Assembly (NCBI GenBank): GCA_020747015.1
Contig: JAGTJM010000030.1
Coordinates: 186,001 to 250,000, forward strand
DNA length: 64,000 bases
Reading direction: 5' to 3'
From: Pyrenochaeta sp. MPI-SDFR-AT-0127
Lineage: Eukaryota > Ascomycota > Dothideomycetes > Pleosporales > Cucurbitariaceae
A program made the position numbers and the translations under genes. Each line of letters opens with the position of its first letter. The first letter of the stretch is position 1. Shown here one piece after another: positions 45,691 through 59,684 of the stretch. The notes below the pieces were generated by a model. The model saw only the letters and a list, made by a program, of their open reading frames with translations, searched no databases and was not told the origin of the DNA.

Positions 45691-47845
45691 TTACAACTCA
45701 TTAGTGTTTCTTGGATACTCTTCGTCATGGTGCTCAATGTTTTGGACTTCGGCCCTGGCTTCTTCCCAGGCGACTTTGTTACGTTTCGCCCAGTCGATGT
45801 GGCATTGTGCAAACTCCATCTGCAAACCATGTTAGAATTATATTGCATATCGAACACGGATGCTGGCGTGCGCGAGTAGGACTTACCATATACCGCCGCA
45901 GATCATTCTCCTTCTCCCCCTGAAAGCGTCGCAGATCCTTCATGACGCCTGAGCTCGCGTCTTTGGTATCTTTCTCTGCAACTCCGAGGGCTTGTTCAAG
46001 GTGCACTAGACTATCTCTTGTCTTGCCAATCTGGTCTCTTCTTGTCTTCTCAGGATCTACGTCCGCCATGCCCCTGAACGCATGGGTAATTGAGCCAAAA
46101 AGCTTGTTGGTCACAAAGTTACCACTAGGCGACTTTTTATGCGGACTACTTGATGGGGAGTTCACGTTGTCAGGCGCGCCTTGCGCGCTCGAAGGCACCT
46201 CATCGCCATGTGTGGGAGGAAAGTCCGAATCGATTGACGCACTGTCATCCTCATGACGTCTTTGCTCTGGCTCGGTACTACTTCGTTGCGAGCTATTCGA
46301 TGTGGCACGACTGCGTGTAGGAGGTGCATGGCCGGCGCCGCTGAGATGCTGCTCGAGCCGCTTGGCTTCTGCTTCACTGCGTTCGAGAGTTTCAAGGAGG
46401 TTCCGCTTCTTCTCAAGTTCGTCTTTGGTCATATCTTCCTGTATCCGCTTCAGGACCCGGTATTTGAGAACAGATCGAACAACGCCAGCAAATTGTGCGC
46501 TTTCGCGCATTGGCTCGGAAAAGCTTGCGCTGAGTGATGAGGACAGCTCCGTAGTTGCAATGTAGGTTGAGTCAACAGCTTGGCCGGTCTTTTCTATAGC
46601 CGCAGCGAGCGATTGTGACTGTTCTGAAAGCGAGAATGCGTTAAAGCGCGCCCCAAGGTCTGCCATGTCCTCTCCCCAGTTCCCGAGATGTAACAGGAGC
46701 CGCCGATTGACTTTCTCCATAGGGCCCTGAAGGAGTGTCTCCAGCTCCTTGGATGAATTTTCGAAGCTGACAAAGTATGGGTCGAGCTCTTCTTCTGACA
46801 GCTGCCGCGTTTCTGGGGGAAAACGGCCGAAAACTTGTGGGCCCGGAGTTGTATGTGCGGCTGCGGAGGGCAAGGCAGCATTATTCGCTGGTGATGCAGG
46901 TGTACCTGAACTCGACGTCGGACCGCCAGACTTCAACTTTGCAGATGACGGGGGCACTGGGAGGTAGCTGTGCGCTTGGGTAGGGTTCGCGGTGTCGAGC
47001 GGAGGTGCTTTTAGGATTTGTTTAGGAATGTTTGTGACCGGGGGACTGTTGAGTACATCGCTCTAGGAAAACTGCATTAGCTCTTCTGCTGTTGGATATA
47101 ATTTTGGAAGAAGCGTACCCAACTAGTGTATGGGTCGAGAAACCTCCACCATACCCCATCCCCAAGAATTTCCTTCATCTTTCGGCAGCGATTGAGAAAC
47201 ACAGCCAACATGCGCTTCCTCAGCTCTATTATTCCAGCATCTTCTTTTGCCTTGGTAGGCTTGGCAGCGTAGTCCGCCATGGTGTGCTTCTCAGGTATCG
47301 GAGGGACCACGAGGGTGGGGTGTAGGTTGACCAAAGTGGCGCGCAACGAAGCGAACTCGGAGTATCTTCGCTTTACTTCGAGTCCCTATGGTCATGTCAG
47401 CTTCTATACCGCAGTATGAGCAATTTGGACATACACCGCAATTGATGGTGTACTGTATGTAGTTCACGCCGTCCTTCCCCGCGCTGGTGATCAGAATGAG
47501 CTGGTCGGGGTGCTCGTACAGCCATTCCTCTACCCGGGCGTCATATCCGCCTTTCTTCTGCTTGATTACTTCTCCCCTTTCTTGCTCTTCGTTGTAGTCG
47601 ACATCACTCATGTCCCGTTGGGAGACATACTCTGGGGAGTCTTGTGCGGGGGAAGAGGCCTCAGAAGGCGGCGTCGCGGGACGATACGGAACTTGATCAT
47701 AGTCAGCTGGAGATGGTCTTGTTGGATTCAGACAATCTCTAGACATCTTACGGGCGGTGGGCGAGGCTAAACCCGGTGCATCTGCGGAAGTGGAATCATG
47801 GGGGGCAAAGGAACCATATGGATTGTTATCCTCGTCGTCCCACAT
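45691..47845 (-). CDS. SNX41: Sorting nexin Snx41 (PX-BAR)
   Basis: Snx41 binds PtdIns3P and, with Snx4/Atg24, recycles SNAREs and cargo from endosomes and supports selective autophagy. Exons 47845-47435, 47385-47119, 47062-45887 and 45819-45691 give 660 aa. The N-terminus MWDDEDNNPYGSFAPHD is typical. The PX domain is split by intron 1 (ITSAGKDGVNYIQYTINCG / GLEVKRRYSEF) and continues through VVPPIPEKHTMADYA to FLDPYTSW. The BAR region starts near LSEEELDPYFVSFENS, with a Ser-rich insert, and ends in the short last exon (MEFAQCHIDWAKRNKVAWEEA). A 60-nt stretch with GTAAGA and CTGAC signals in the first exon (about 47758-47699) has no stop and may be an optional intron, which would give 640 aa. 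Confidence 0.93.
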
Positions 47846-48839
47846 AGCGCTAATTAATATACAACAAGGCCGAGACAAAGGCGTAGGATGCAGAGATATG
47901 TGGGACAGTGAGCAAACGAGTGCTTCAGCCGGGGTTATGGGTGTCTTTGCGACGTCGCAATGTTGAAGCTTCAGGCATTCACGGACGCCAGCTGCGGTGA
48001 CGTTTGAGGCGTGGCCCAAGCTCGCGCCTTCCCAGCCACAACTCCGGTCTGGCATCCTTCGCCTCCAATCTTCATCCATCGACGGTTGGCTGAGGGCAAC
48101 ACTTTGTAGCCACGTATAGTCTCGCGTATGCCTGTGGTACAATAGGGCGATGTTATTGTTGTCCTTGAAACGTCAACGGCAGACAGCTTTGGCTTGCGTA
48201 TCAATACTCCAACCCTTGATAGCGCCTTTTTCCGACAGCAAACAGTTCGATGAGAGTGTAGAAGAGGTAAACTCGGGTTACTCTCAATTGACGGACTGGC
48301 GACTGCTTATCAGGGGTTTGTCGCCGATAGCGGCTTACACTCTAACGTGTACATGGCTGTAGATGTCTTCTTCATGGCCCTGGTCAGAGTGCCATGTCTT
48401 CGAACAAGACAGCGAGCATTCCACAAGTTCTTTGAAGTCATGGCTGATATCGGATTTATATCGTAATGGAGGGTTCCACCATGTCTATGTACTCGTGGAA
48501 CATTCCTTTGTTCGTGTCTTTCTCTCCTGTTCACCCACTTTTTCTAGCTTTATCACCCCAAACTGTCCATGTTAGGGTCTCATTTCCTGGAAAAGCATTT
48601 CCGTCTAGATCGTTGCCTGAATCTAGCTGGTATCGTCTGTTTTTTTTTCTAGATTTGCACTATTTAAGTGTTACTGTCATCCTTCATCTTCATCATTCAC
48701 ATTAAACCGCAATACTTGTCTAATAATTGCACCGCCAGCGAAATATGAAGAGAGGCCCCTACAGTCTCTGTATCACGAGTTTCATTAATCTTCCTCTCAT
48801 CTCTTCAACAACCCAGCGCCAAGTTTGTTTTCTAGCTCA
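47846..48839. other. Divergent intergenic region, 1 kb
   Basis: Lies between the SNX41 start and the start of the plus-strand RRM-like gene, so it should hold both promoters. A T-rich stretch with TTTAAG near 48660 could be core promoter of the latter. No gene supported. Confidence 0.5.
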
Positions 48840-51200
48840 ATGTGTAAAACGTCTTCGTCACATGCACTCGGTTTGTGCAATAGCGAGGACAAACTCTACC
48901 AAGCTTGTCTCAACGCCTGCATCGAGGGCATTGGACAGCTTCAGGTCGATGAAAGGCGTGGTAGTGGTGGTGGTGCGTACAAATCCTCTCACCTGCTTGG
49001 CTCATGCGCCTTCCTATTGCTAACATGATTCTCCCCCCAGTAATACCCGAACCAAACAACAACACTTTCGACAAGACTCAAATCAGCCTCAGCATTGACA
49101 CAACCAGCCGGTGCGCTGAGACTTTGCTTGCAAAGCAAGAGCCTGCAACCTTTTCCCACTCGCTCCCGCCACCATCGCTGTCCGTGAAGGGTTCTAGTCC
49201 CATACGTTCACCTCTGTCCTCACCCACATCAACCCTGATCATGGATCGTTCTATTTTACATGGAGCTCCATCTAAAGGTACTCCACCATCGGCAAGGGCT
49301 AGCCAAGACGCACGTAGCAACCTCGCCATTCAACCTTCAGCAAACGCTGGCAGCGTCAAGCTTAAGAAGAATGCTGTTAAAATCATCGGAGCTGCAGGTC
49401 CCATGCCCAAAGTTAATCCACAGGTATCTGCGCCTGTATCACAGATGCCATTCTTCCCCGTGCTATCTCCAGTCAAGCCCGAGGAGACTGATCGGTATGA
49501 ATAATGCTCTATCTATTCTGTACTTCGCTAGCATGCTGATTAAACCCATCTCAGTCACAAAGCTGCAAATCTAAATGCGATGCTTGTTGTGCCTGCTGTT
49601 CCCACCCCGCTCAAGGTCGATATTTCTGAGCAGAGCAATCCCACGGAAGCGACCATAGACAGTATGTTCGCTCGTTTGACAACGCAAAACTCAACAATCC
49701 CACCTCGCACTACTGGAGCAACATCTTTCCTTGGTCCTGACATGGCTATGTTCTCGTTCGAAGATCGTTCTGGCGCCATGGAGACTTCCAACGGGATTGT
49801 CCAAAGCTCCGTGGCCACTATTCACGCGCCTGTTGTCGGTCCGAAAAAGACAAATCCCGTTAACACACGTACGCTTGCAAATATCGAGACAGACCAGACC
49901 AAGACAGTGGACCTGGATGCAAAAGCTGAGGACATGAAGCCAACAGAAGACGTGTCGCACGAAGATTTGGAGAATGAGTACCTGCGCAAAGCCAGCGAGT
50001 ATATCCATGCTCTGCCCGATAGCAAAGGAACTACTGCATACACTTTCAAAGTAGTCGCCAAGAAGCTTCACACTTCGTATGTTCCGGACATCAAGCTAGA
50101 TCCTGAGAGCAACGAGAAACTTAAAGCGCGATATGTTTTCGCTGTGATCAATTACGTCAATCAGGTGGTCAAGAGTGGCACAAAACGACTCACGGCAGAT
50201 TCTGTGAAGCAGATTCTGGAAGATAATGATGGTGACTTTCTCTCTCTATGCGTAACGCTGGTGGAAGAGAAGTACCTTGCACTTGACAACATCAACGAGC
50301 TTACTGATCTGTGCAATGCCATCCTTGACATACTTCCCAAGAGCGAGCCAACAATTAAGACTCCAATCAGGTGCGCTACACCAGTCATGACTACCTCGAT
50401 AGTTGAAGCACCTAGGGCAGCATCCGGAAGTTCTGTAGACAACATGAAGGCATGGCCCACACAAGAAAAGCGTGACAATGGTAGGAAGACCTACATTATT
50501 CGGACCAATTTGGCCTGTGAATAGACTCAACTAACAGTTCACAGCCGCTAGCTATCGCACTTGCATACTGAAGGGGGTCAAGGGTGTTGCCAGCATCAAT
50601 CAGCTCCAGGCACTCGTCTGGGGCGGTAGGCTGGAGGCAATCTGCATGCCAGAGACTGGTGCCGACTTTGCAGTCGTGAAGTTCCTGACGGCTGAGGCCT
50701 GCCAGAAGTATTTCGAAGACACGGAGAATGGTATCGAGATAGCTGGTGACAAGAAGGCTGTTGTATTCGTCGAGAGGACTGCCGCACCCAAATCTGTCAA
50801 CGATGTCATTCGCAACTGCATTGAAGGCAATGCCTCCCGCTGCGTGCGAGCTGTTGGCGTGGATGAGGATTGGTCCGATCTGGCACTGATGACAATTGCT
50901 CGCGGCAAGAGTCAAGTGAAGCGTGACGTTGACCGTATCAAGCGTGGTAAGACTCCACGAGGTGTAAGTAATTCCATTCCTTTGTGTCAGTCCTGGGACC
51001 GTACTAAAACTTGCACCTAGTATCCCTTCGTTGAATTTCGTTTCGCAAACATTTATCACGCACTCAGCCTCAGACGCCAGCTCATGGACGATGAAGATTG
51101 GGAGAAATGCACCATCAGCTATGCTCCAGACCCTTGCGAAATAGCGCGAGGTGTCCACTACAAAGACGGGGATGAGAGCGAGAGTGGTCTAACTGCCTAG
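48840..51200 (+). CDS. Unknown protein with RRM-like C-terminal segments
   Basis: Five exons fit frame and signals: 48840-48972, 49041-49494, 49555-50480, 50545-50963 and 51021-51200 (703 aa). The first donor is ambiguous within a GGT repeat (GTGCGT at 48973 chosen). The N-terminal half is Pro/Ser/Thr-rich and probably disordered. The middle is helical (YIHALPDSKGTTAYTFKVVAK through LTDLCNAILDIL), reminiscent of a small HEAT/MIF4G-like fold. The C-terminal part has two segments with RRM-like spacing (RTCILKGVKG...FAVVKFLTAEACQKYF and RCVRAVGV...YPFVEFRFANIYHALSLRRQL). RNA binding is inference; no named family was recognised. Confidence 0.68.
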
Positions 51201-54200
51201 GTACTGTGAAGTTATATGGGTCCGGCCATTGAGGTGTGAATATCAGCATTCAGATACACGCTACTTGTTAGGATCTGTCTAGGGCCTTTCTTTGAGGAAA
51301 CGCTGAAATGTAGTGTGGCACATAACGAAAGTGGATCTGGGGAAAGTACCACGAAGCCGATAAGTGGAGAATGTCTTCACGACATTATTATGCTTCAAGC
51401 TATATGAAGAAGCCATCCTGATGCGTCCCGTAATAAATTCGGCCTAAGATAAGAACTCATACCCACGAAATCGAAATGATGAAAACACTTCCAAATTCTT
51501 TTACACCCCACGCCGTTCTTCCTGAAATCTCACAGTGCCCACCTGTATGAGAAGTATCTAGGTCCCCATATATACTCTTTTTCAAGCATCTACTCATATC
51601 TCGCATATAGATGCACCACTAGAGCTGCGTTTCAACAGTATAGGACCAACCTGAATAGAGTGCTTCTACTCCATTGACCATAATTTTGATCCACCTGGGC
51701 AGCTTTTTCTAGTCATGTATTGGCATCCATATCTGATCCCATCTAACTGGAATTTAAGACTGAAGTTCGCACTTAGACTTCACCAATTGAGAGTTTTATG
51801 CGTTAGCATAGCAGGTGTGGACCTCTTTTGACAATCACATTGTGCGTTGCTTAAGCTAGTCTCATTCCAAAAATATCAGCTACAATGTTGCAATCGTATG
51901 TGACATCAATGAGCATGGATGTATTTTGACGGCGCTGAAGTAGGATGAAGAACGGTTTGAGGTGTCGAGGAGGTATAGGTAGATAAGAACTGTACGGTGC
52001 ATGTTTGCGGTCGCCGCCAATGAGACATACGCTTACTCTACATCTTGATAATCGTGGCATACCGTATGGCTTGGATCGGTGCCCTAGCAAGGCATTTAGT
52101 CACTGTGGTTGCTGGTGCTGCGTGCGAATAGCCACGTCTCGCACGAGGTACCCCATTCACTCGAGACGCTGTCGACCTGCTGCTAATCAGGATGGCGTAG
52201 GCTTGCATACCCTAGGAAATAATTACAGCTTGAGGGGGTAGATCCAATATTCTCAACATCACATCTTTAGAACATGTGTCAGGCAAGCTTGCCAATGTCG
52301 TTTGCCACCATGTGACGGCAATCACTGTTCATGGCAGGATACTCGAGCACTGGACCGTAGTATCTGCCGTACTTGCAAGCCGAGTGTATCTTTCCTCTCC
52401 CCGAAAACTTGCCACAGAGTCGCTGAGAAGGTTCCGTGCCTGCTCGAGTGGCAACAGCATTGATGATCAAGGTGCACCACGTCAACATCAAACGTAACCC
52501 CTTGGACTTCACCTGTGACCAGCCAGGGGATTTCACCTCCAACCTATTAGGCGAGTACAGCATAGATTCCAAGCAGCGCGACAACCGCAAGCAAAACCCA
52601 AGCCTCTCCAATACCAAACCAGGTCGTTCATTTCTATCAACCTTGGCTGGGCGAGTTCATCAGTCCACAATAGAGTTTCGCCACCCACCAACATCGCTCG
52701 GAACGACCCCCGAACACCAACCAGCGTGACCCATTAACACTATCAATTATCTGTTTCCTCATATGTTTCAACATCCCAGCCTGGCACGAGGTTGCGGGGT
52801 TCAATACGAAGTGAATGACCTTTCCCTCGAGGGGACATAGTTGGCCGGCCCCCCTCTCCCAATCGCTTGGGACTCGCCCGAATGCCGAAGACAACACGCC
52901 TTGGAACTGCCAAAGATGATGCGGGTTATTCCCACTGTAGGTTTTCGCACAAAGTTGCTGTCCTTCACGTCACCGCTGTCACGCAGCTGTGGTGGGAATA
53001 TAGAGTTCGGCATTGTTTGCTCCGAGCGAAAACGGATAAGATCGGCGCAGGTACACACAGTGCTAGTACTATCACAGCGCAACATCTTGAGTGTGAAAAT
53101 GGCAGGCGCATGGCTCTCGCTTCATTTGGTCTAATGAAAGAGTGTGCTGTAAATGTACTTGATGCATGTGCCATAGTTATTACTGATGTTTTGTCACCGA
53201 TGTGCGGCGTATGCCTAGTGGTGGAAAACCATACAGCTGCTCGAAGAGTATTGGTGGCAGATCATGGTTGAAACTGTACATCGGTGGCTTGACAATGATC
53301 AATAGAGGACAACAGTGGTAGCGAGCACGGCTATATGCCCCACAGTTTCAGTTCCAAACAAAGTGAAAGACGTTCCTGACATCCTGGTCGAAGATGGGAG
53401 ATCATGTTCGAGTTATATTAGGGATTCTGAGTATTATCTGCATCAAAGTATGCATGGTAGTCTATGCAACTACCGTTTGTATGGATTATTTGGTATGTTA
53501 ACATATTGCGAAGGATACCCATGAATGGGCTCGAGTCGCTCTAGACGGTTGTGAAAACCATATGCGCCACGTTATTTTGATGGCTGAGCTTTTTCACGAA
53601 AGTATACCTGCTATGGTCAGTGGTGACACGAGACAGCTGCAAACTTATGCACGTTTACGGGCGTGGCGACCCTGCGTCGGCTGCTACTTCGGATCCATAG
53701 GCATGGGAGAGGTAATGCCTGTATCTCAAGAAACGAATGTTAAAACAATATGTTTTGGTATGCTTCCCTTACTAGTGCTGGGTAAAAGCATCGTTTCGCG
53801 ACGGGTATGGTAGTACGGGTGAAGCGACTCCGACGACAGGTTCCCTTGCCAACCTGGCTGTGTGTATGGAAAAGTCTTCCTCCACAGTTTGGCCCTGTGG
53901 ACAAAGCAGCATGAAGGCGGCTTTAAGTAGGGAATGTGCACAAGCCATGGTTCGCGTCCGTGTGGGTGGAGCGTCGGACTTCTGAGTCGTGATGGCTGCG
54001 GGCGGTGTAACCTGTTGTAACACTTCAGTACATTTCGACTACACAAGCGAAGTGGGAACCATGAGGGGGCCTGAGAAATGGAATGTCACCACGGCCCGTC
54101 CCGGCAACTTGCCAGGAACGATACTGTGGTCTGGTGAATGTCTTCGGAAACATGTTGGACGCGTTAACATCGTGTGATTGATGTGTGCTGGTGTAAGACA

Positions 54201-57200
54201 AGGTCATATGGAAGTGATACACAGTTGGATCTCTCGACAGGCTGGGACGACGAGAGATGCTGACTGTCGTCGATTAATGAAGGACTTCAAGGGATCGTAT
54301 TGACAGAGTGCTCTGATCCGATGCATCAGTCGTCACAGCGCCATGGCTCGAGTCGAGGGCGAGTGAGGTCGATGCCCCTGAAAGAGATATGATGCGAGGA
54401 CAGGGAGGCAATTTGTTAATGTCAAAAGTCAAAATTTAGTAGTATAGACCATTAGTGTGGTGCGTCGGCCGAAGGAGTGGTGTGGTCCAACTCCCAACCC
54501 TGGCTGGGGAAGCCAGTCTACTCGCCATGGAAGTACTGCCATCCCACCGATATGAAACTTGGTGTACGCCAGACATGGTGACGCTCAAGACATGTACCTA
54601 CAAATATTCTCGTATACCCAAACGTAATCTTGGCTAGTTAGTATTGCGAAGCAGATCGTGACCTTGAATCTTTCACTCTAGGCCTCATGGACCTTCCAGT
54701 TGGTCAGAGTGGCACGACTTGAGGGTGGGCACCATTCCAGCGGCCAGGGAAGGAAACCCATGGAACCGTCCGCGATCGACAGCCCGTCTCTTGGGATTTC
54801 CATGTGTCTGTGATCGGACCGATGTTCCAAGAACTAACGCGCATGAGTTGGCTACTCACCTTCACATTTGCGCCTCGATTCCGACAGTTTGGATGCTTTC
54901 GTACATGCAGTCTTGGGTTGCCGTTCCGACGTATACTAGCCTGCGCAAAGGAGAATATTCACACTGCATTGCAGGAGGGATACCGTGCATTGGACAATCT
55001 TGCTTACAGTCTATGCTTGGTGTCAGTGCTTTCAGTCAATGCGTTAGGAGACAGGTTCCAGCCTTGGAAAACATGGGTTTGCCATAGTAGCTGAGGAAGT
55101 ATTGAGTTCGGAAGCAGCCTAAGATATCACACCTTGAGCTTGCAAGTACCTGTGCCTGTAGCTAGAGCTGTACCTGTGCGTTACTACTCAAGGCTTCATG
55201 TTCTCAACAAGTAGATCTCATGAGCTAGACGCGTGAGATTTCGCCGGATAAGGATGTGTTATCCCTCAGTCAGTTGGATAAGGCCACTTGGGCTTCCCTT
55301 TGGGTGCCTCTGCATGGCCAAATTGGGAGGCTGTGATGCGAGTTACACAGATCACACATAGCAATCGGTCGGAGGTGCTCCAAATCCCGTTTGCTGGAAG
55401 CCGGCGATCTACATTGAATGAATTTTCGAGTGTATGAACAGATAATGTACTATACTCAGTATCGCCCAAGCAATTTTTTAGAGTAAACGAATCGAAAGCG
55501 TCGCGAAATGCCGCGTTGGGTAGACAGACGTAAGGTCTGGACAGACTGATCTTCAGTCGGGTAGGCTGATCAGAGCATGTGCAGCCTGATTCTGAAGACC
55601 ACTGATCTTAACTTGGCAGTGTGTTGCAGGGGGCATGTGAAGCGGAGCCGTAGGACGCGCCAGGTCGAAAAATATGTACCTCCCTAAAGAAACCGCGCCA
55701 ATGTTGTTGCTTGGAACTTGTCCCTGAAACGGCGTGCATGTTGTATGCATGACCAGTTTCCTCGCATGCAAAGCCGGTGCCTGCGGGCGTGGGAAGCGGG
55801 ATGGCATCCGCAGACGGAGGGACGGGGAGACATCATGATCTGCTTGAGGTATTGGGCCAGCTGGATCGATAGCTTGGGCGGTGGCTGCGATGGCGGGTTG
55901 GCGTACCTGAGCGGCGTTGCGACCAGCACATGGTGTTCAACCCCAACCCAATGGAGAAGTGGACAGCTTCGACGTTGAACAGGAACTCCAGGCCTGCTGA
56001 TCCAGTTCGCGAATCTCGTGCGATTCAGACAAACAACGCTTGTACGCCGCATTTGGCTACATCCCCTAGTGTACCATGTGCTAGAGAAGGGCCGTTGCGC
56101 CGGTGTGTTGTTGTACGAAGTAGCGAGCGGAGTACACTCCGATTCCTTCTGCTGACTTCACGTCCCGTCCCGGAACCATGGATGACGGTCAGGCAGAAGT
56201 GCGCAAGCACGGTTTCGCAATACAGGGACGGCCTGGTGAGTGACTGACAGTTACAAGTTAAGCTTCGTATTGTTAGCCATTGATATTGATGTGGCGACCA
56301 GAAACCAGTGGCACGGTATTATAACCACACAATAGCCGTGTTCGCAAATTATTTTCTGGTTTTCGGACGTGATGTTAAGAATAGAGGTGGAGGCGATCTG
56401 GGGAAGGGGTCCGAGCTATTGGTAGTGCGGTGTGTTGAGTATGGCACCTCGCAATCGGAGACGCTCCGGCATATTTGGAAGATATTTCGAAGCTGGGCGC
56501 TTCTGGTGTGTTGCGCCACCGGTGTAAACCCTCAGAAGGAGCAGTGATCGCCATATAGCAATTACCACCAGATCGAGGTTGGGAATATTGGGACCGTTGT
56601 AGTGACATCCGAGCTCGTGCGTGGGAACATGAACAGCCACAGAGCCGAACAGAGTGACCAGCACGATGTCACGGCCTCCTTTCTTGCTCAGTCAACCCCC
56701 TATGAGGATACTTCTCGACAAAGGGACAAGATCACACTGGCAAAACACCTCGAGGAGTCTTTCATGAAGGAGCAGAGGCGCAACTAGTGTACCGGGCAAA
56801 AAAGGCCCATACCAGCGTCATAGGTGCGTTGTTGATTTGCATTTGCGCATTTTAGTCAGTAAAGAAACAGCCTTCCCTTGAAACACGACTCTGACGTTTG
56901 GCGAAATGGCTTTTGCTTGGTATTTGGATGGTGTTGTTTTGAAGGTTTAACGTGCCGGCGCTAGGTTGGGTCCCACGACAGAACGGTCATGTGGCTTCTG
57001 CGAGCCATTAGTCGTGTTTCCACCAATCTGATAAGAAATTGTACCAGAGCACTCAATTCTCCATGAGAGGTGGACGAAAGGAGTGAACGGGATGATCGCC
57101 GTTTCATGATCCTGATGAACGGCACGTATAATGGAGTGGCCCTACTAGCCCAGAGGCCTGGATTGCTCGCGGTTAAAAGGAAGACGATGATCAGCAATGG

Positions 57201-59684
57201 AGGCCGCAGCGTATTCGGAGAATGCGTCTACAGAGAGATGCGAATCCGATGCGCCGCACCCTGCTTGGGCACGAGCGTAGACGAGGCGGCGAGTGCCTGA
57301 GTGTGGATCAAACGTAACAAGAACTCGGACACCGACTCCAATCCCATAGCGACCATGCCGTCGATAGCTGGGGCGAGCATATACCCAATTGCAGCAGCGC
57401 TGGCACAGTTTCCTGGGCGCACTGAATATGCAAGAAAGACAAGTGCATTTCTAGATTCACAAACTCTTAGTGAGCATCCCAGCACATCCGCTGCTTCCAT
57501 GAGCTGAGCGCACAATCTGTAGCCAAGAAAGTGGCACTTCCCGTCCACTTCATGGTTGATGACTTACAAACACCTAGTAAAGGGAGCTGATGAAAGGCCA
57601 GCGAATAGCCTTTGTGCAACCGCTCCTTTTCTCGCTAGAGCGAACGCACGTGGCGGCGCATTTCGTCAACGCGAATAGCGTTCGAGTACGCGAGAGGACG
57701 AACAAATCGGCCTTCTCCCGGCTAAAGAACCATACTGGCGGAAGCGCAATGGGACGAGGAGATTCAGTGATGTATGATGGGCCTGCGTTGAAGGCGTCGA
57801 TCAACAGGTCTCCTGCAGTAAGATATTTTTGTCCAATGGCATGGCCAAGTGCGCGGAGGATGGAAGAAAATGGCGGACATGTTTACGCACCCAAAGGATG
57901 GGCTCGACTACGATGACGTCGAAGAACATGACGATGGATGGCATGCCGCTGGAACAAGCCGAGGTCAGTCTGAATACGGAGGAGGTTCAATCTTTCCCAA
58001 CATGTTGATCAACATTGACATGGGCGACGAGTGTTTGGGTAAGGGGCGTCTGTTCTCGACGACGCAAATTCGTCATGATGTTCATGCACCACGTGGAGTG
58101 CCATGTGGTATTGCGCAACTCCCGCACGAGGGCCAAGCATCCAGTAAGAAGAAGCAGATGCCATGCTGCCCCCCTATACACGTCAATCGAACAGAAAGTT
58201 GCCACAGCTATACGAAAACTCATGAACCTGTCAAGAAGTCAAGGTTTCAGAGGGGCGCTCGAATGGGTGCGCAGGAGCAAAGCCCAACACGAGTACGTGT
58301 GACGCTGGCGCACTTCCCAGTTGAGAAAATAAACTTTGCGTGCACCATCTCGAGGATCGCCGTGGTGCGAAGTTCTCCCGCGGATGACGCCTCCCAGCGG
58401 GCGCATGAATTCAGAACATCCTTCTTCGCTTCTGGAAGGGTGTGCTAAGAAGGGCGGTGCTGTAAATCCAGCGTGGCATCCCTACTTGGAGCCAAACCTT
58501 ATATCGGGTTGATCTGACTCGAGCCAGGAGGCAATGGGCAACGCTGGATTGAAAGAAAAAAAGGAGCCCGTTCCACTGAGTCGACAAAGGCTTCTAGCGT
58601 GGCCGTGGATGCATGCTGGAGCAGCCAAGCTCTTCCGAGTGCCGCTGGATGGGAAGCTCTGCCGCCGCTCATCCTCGAGCCGGATACACACACTCACACA
58701 CTGACCGAGTCTCTCGCGGCTCTGGGCTGGTTCGACTCCTTCCCTGATCCTGCCCCAGCCTCCTCTCGGGCTGCCAGCATTGTCCTGGACGGGCTCGGTT
58801 CTACTTGTTACTCACGGACCCATGACTTGTCAGCATCGCAATGAACGGCAGACCCGCCGTCATGGAATGCCCAACACTGGTCTTGAATCGCATGTAAAGT
58901 ATTAGCCAATGGCCATGCAAGTGGCGCAGCAAAGTGTCGCTCCCCAATAACCCCCTATTGCCTGTCTTGCCCGCCCCCCTCCACCTCCCGGCTCCTCGTC
59001 GCATGGGCCCGCCGCCGGCGTGACGCCCCATTTGCCAGGGTTGCGCGACATGCTTGCGACCATGTGCCTAGGGTCTTTCTTAGGCTACCTTGCAAACGGG
59101 GTGCTCAGCAGTGCACCATCGATCGCTACGGTGCGCGCCCGATATGACCAAGACCAGAAACCAAGCCAATTCTGCAGCCCCATTCTGGCCTCCGCAAAGC
59201 ATATTTCCTTTTAGACGCTTGACGCCTGTGCATCGCATTACAACATTCTGCACAATTCATCCCAGCGGGCCCGTGTTCCATTGCTCGAATCGGTCAGACC
59301 AACGACCCCCGGTTCGCGCTGTCGCTTGCCGGTACCTGGCGCATCTAACCTAAAGGTCGCACCCAGCCCGCAACGATCCTCCGTGTGCTCTCTTAATGCT
59401 GAAACGTGCTTGAAGCGATCCAAAAGCGAGCCCTGCTCCAGACCCGGTCCTCCCATGTCGAACGGGTTTGATAATTCTTTGTCTGGCCGCAGCCGACCTC
59501 ACCCACCCCACCAACACCACCAGGACCCCATCCAAGCCAACCTCTTGCAGCTCGGCCTGCTCACCGACAGGACCCAAAAGAAGCATACCAAAAAGGCCGT
59601 CGGATTCACTTCAGCCGCAGGCCATAGCAACAGTACTGCTCTCCCAAGAACCATTGAGACCTGTCTTGGGAGCTCAGGCCGCTC
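51201..59684. other. 8.5-kb region without a recognisable gene
   Basis: Base composition is ordinary, not AT-rich. Frames of 60-200 codons occur on both strands but overlap each other and show no motif. The longest is 57849-58448 (plus), whose first ATG is at 57870 and whose protein would be acidic at the start; it cannot be supported or excluded. The last kilobase before 59685 is probably the promoter and a long 5' UTR of the RING-PH-VWA gene, with an upstream frame opening at an ATG near 59456. Non-coding transcripts cannot be judged from sequence alone. Confidence 0.45.

Noticed and set aside
49080..51158. Minus-strand frames opposite the RRM-like gene (for example 50496-51158)
   Set aside because: They are mirror frames of exons whose plus-strand splicing closes exactly in frame.
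54719..55087. 122-codon plus-strand frame
   Set aside because: Opens without a good ATG, has no motif, and overlaps another frame of similar length.
57849..58448. 199-codon plus-strand frame
   Set aside because: No motif recognised and no supporting context; kept only as a note in the gene-poor interval.
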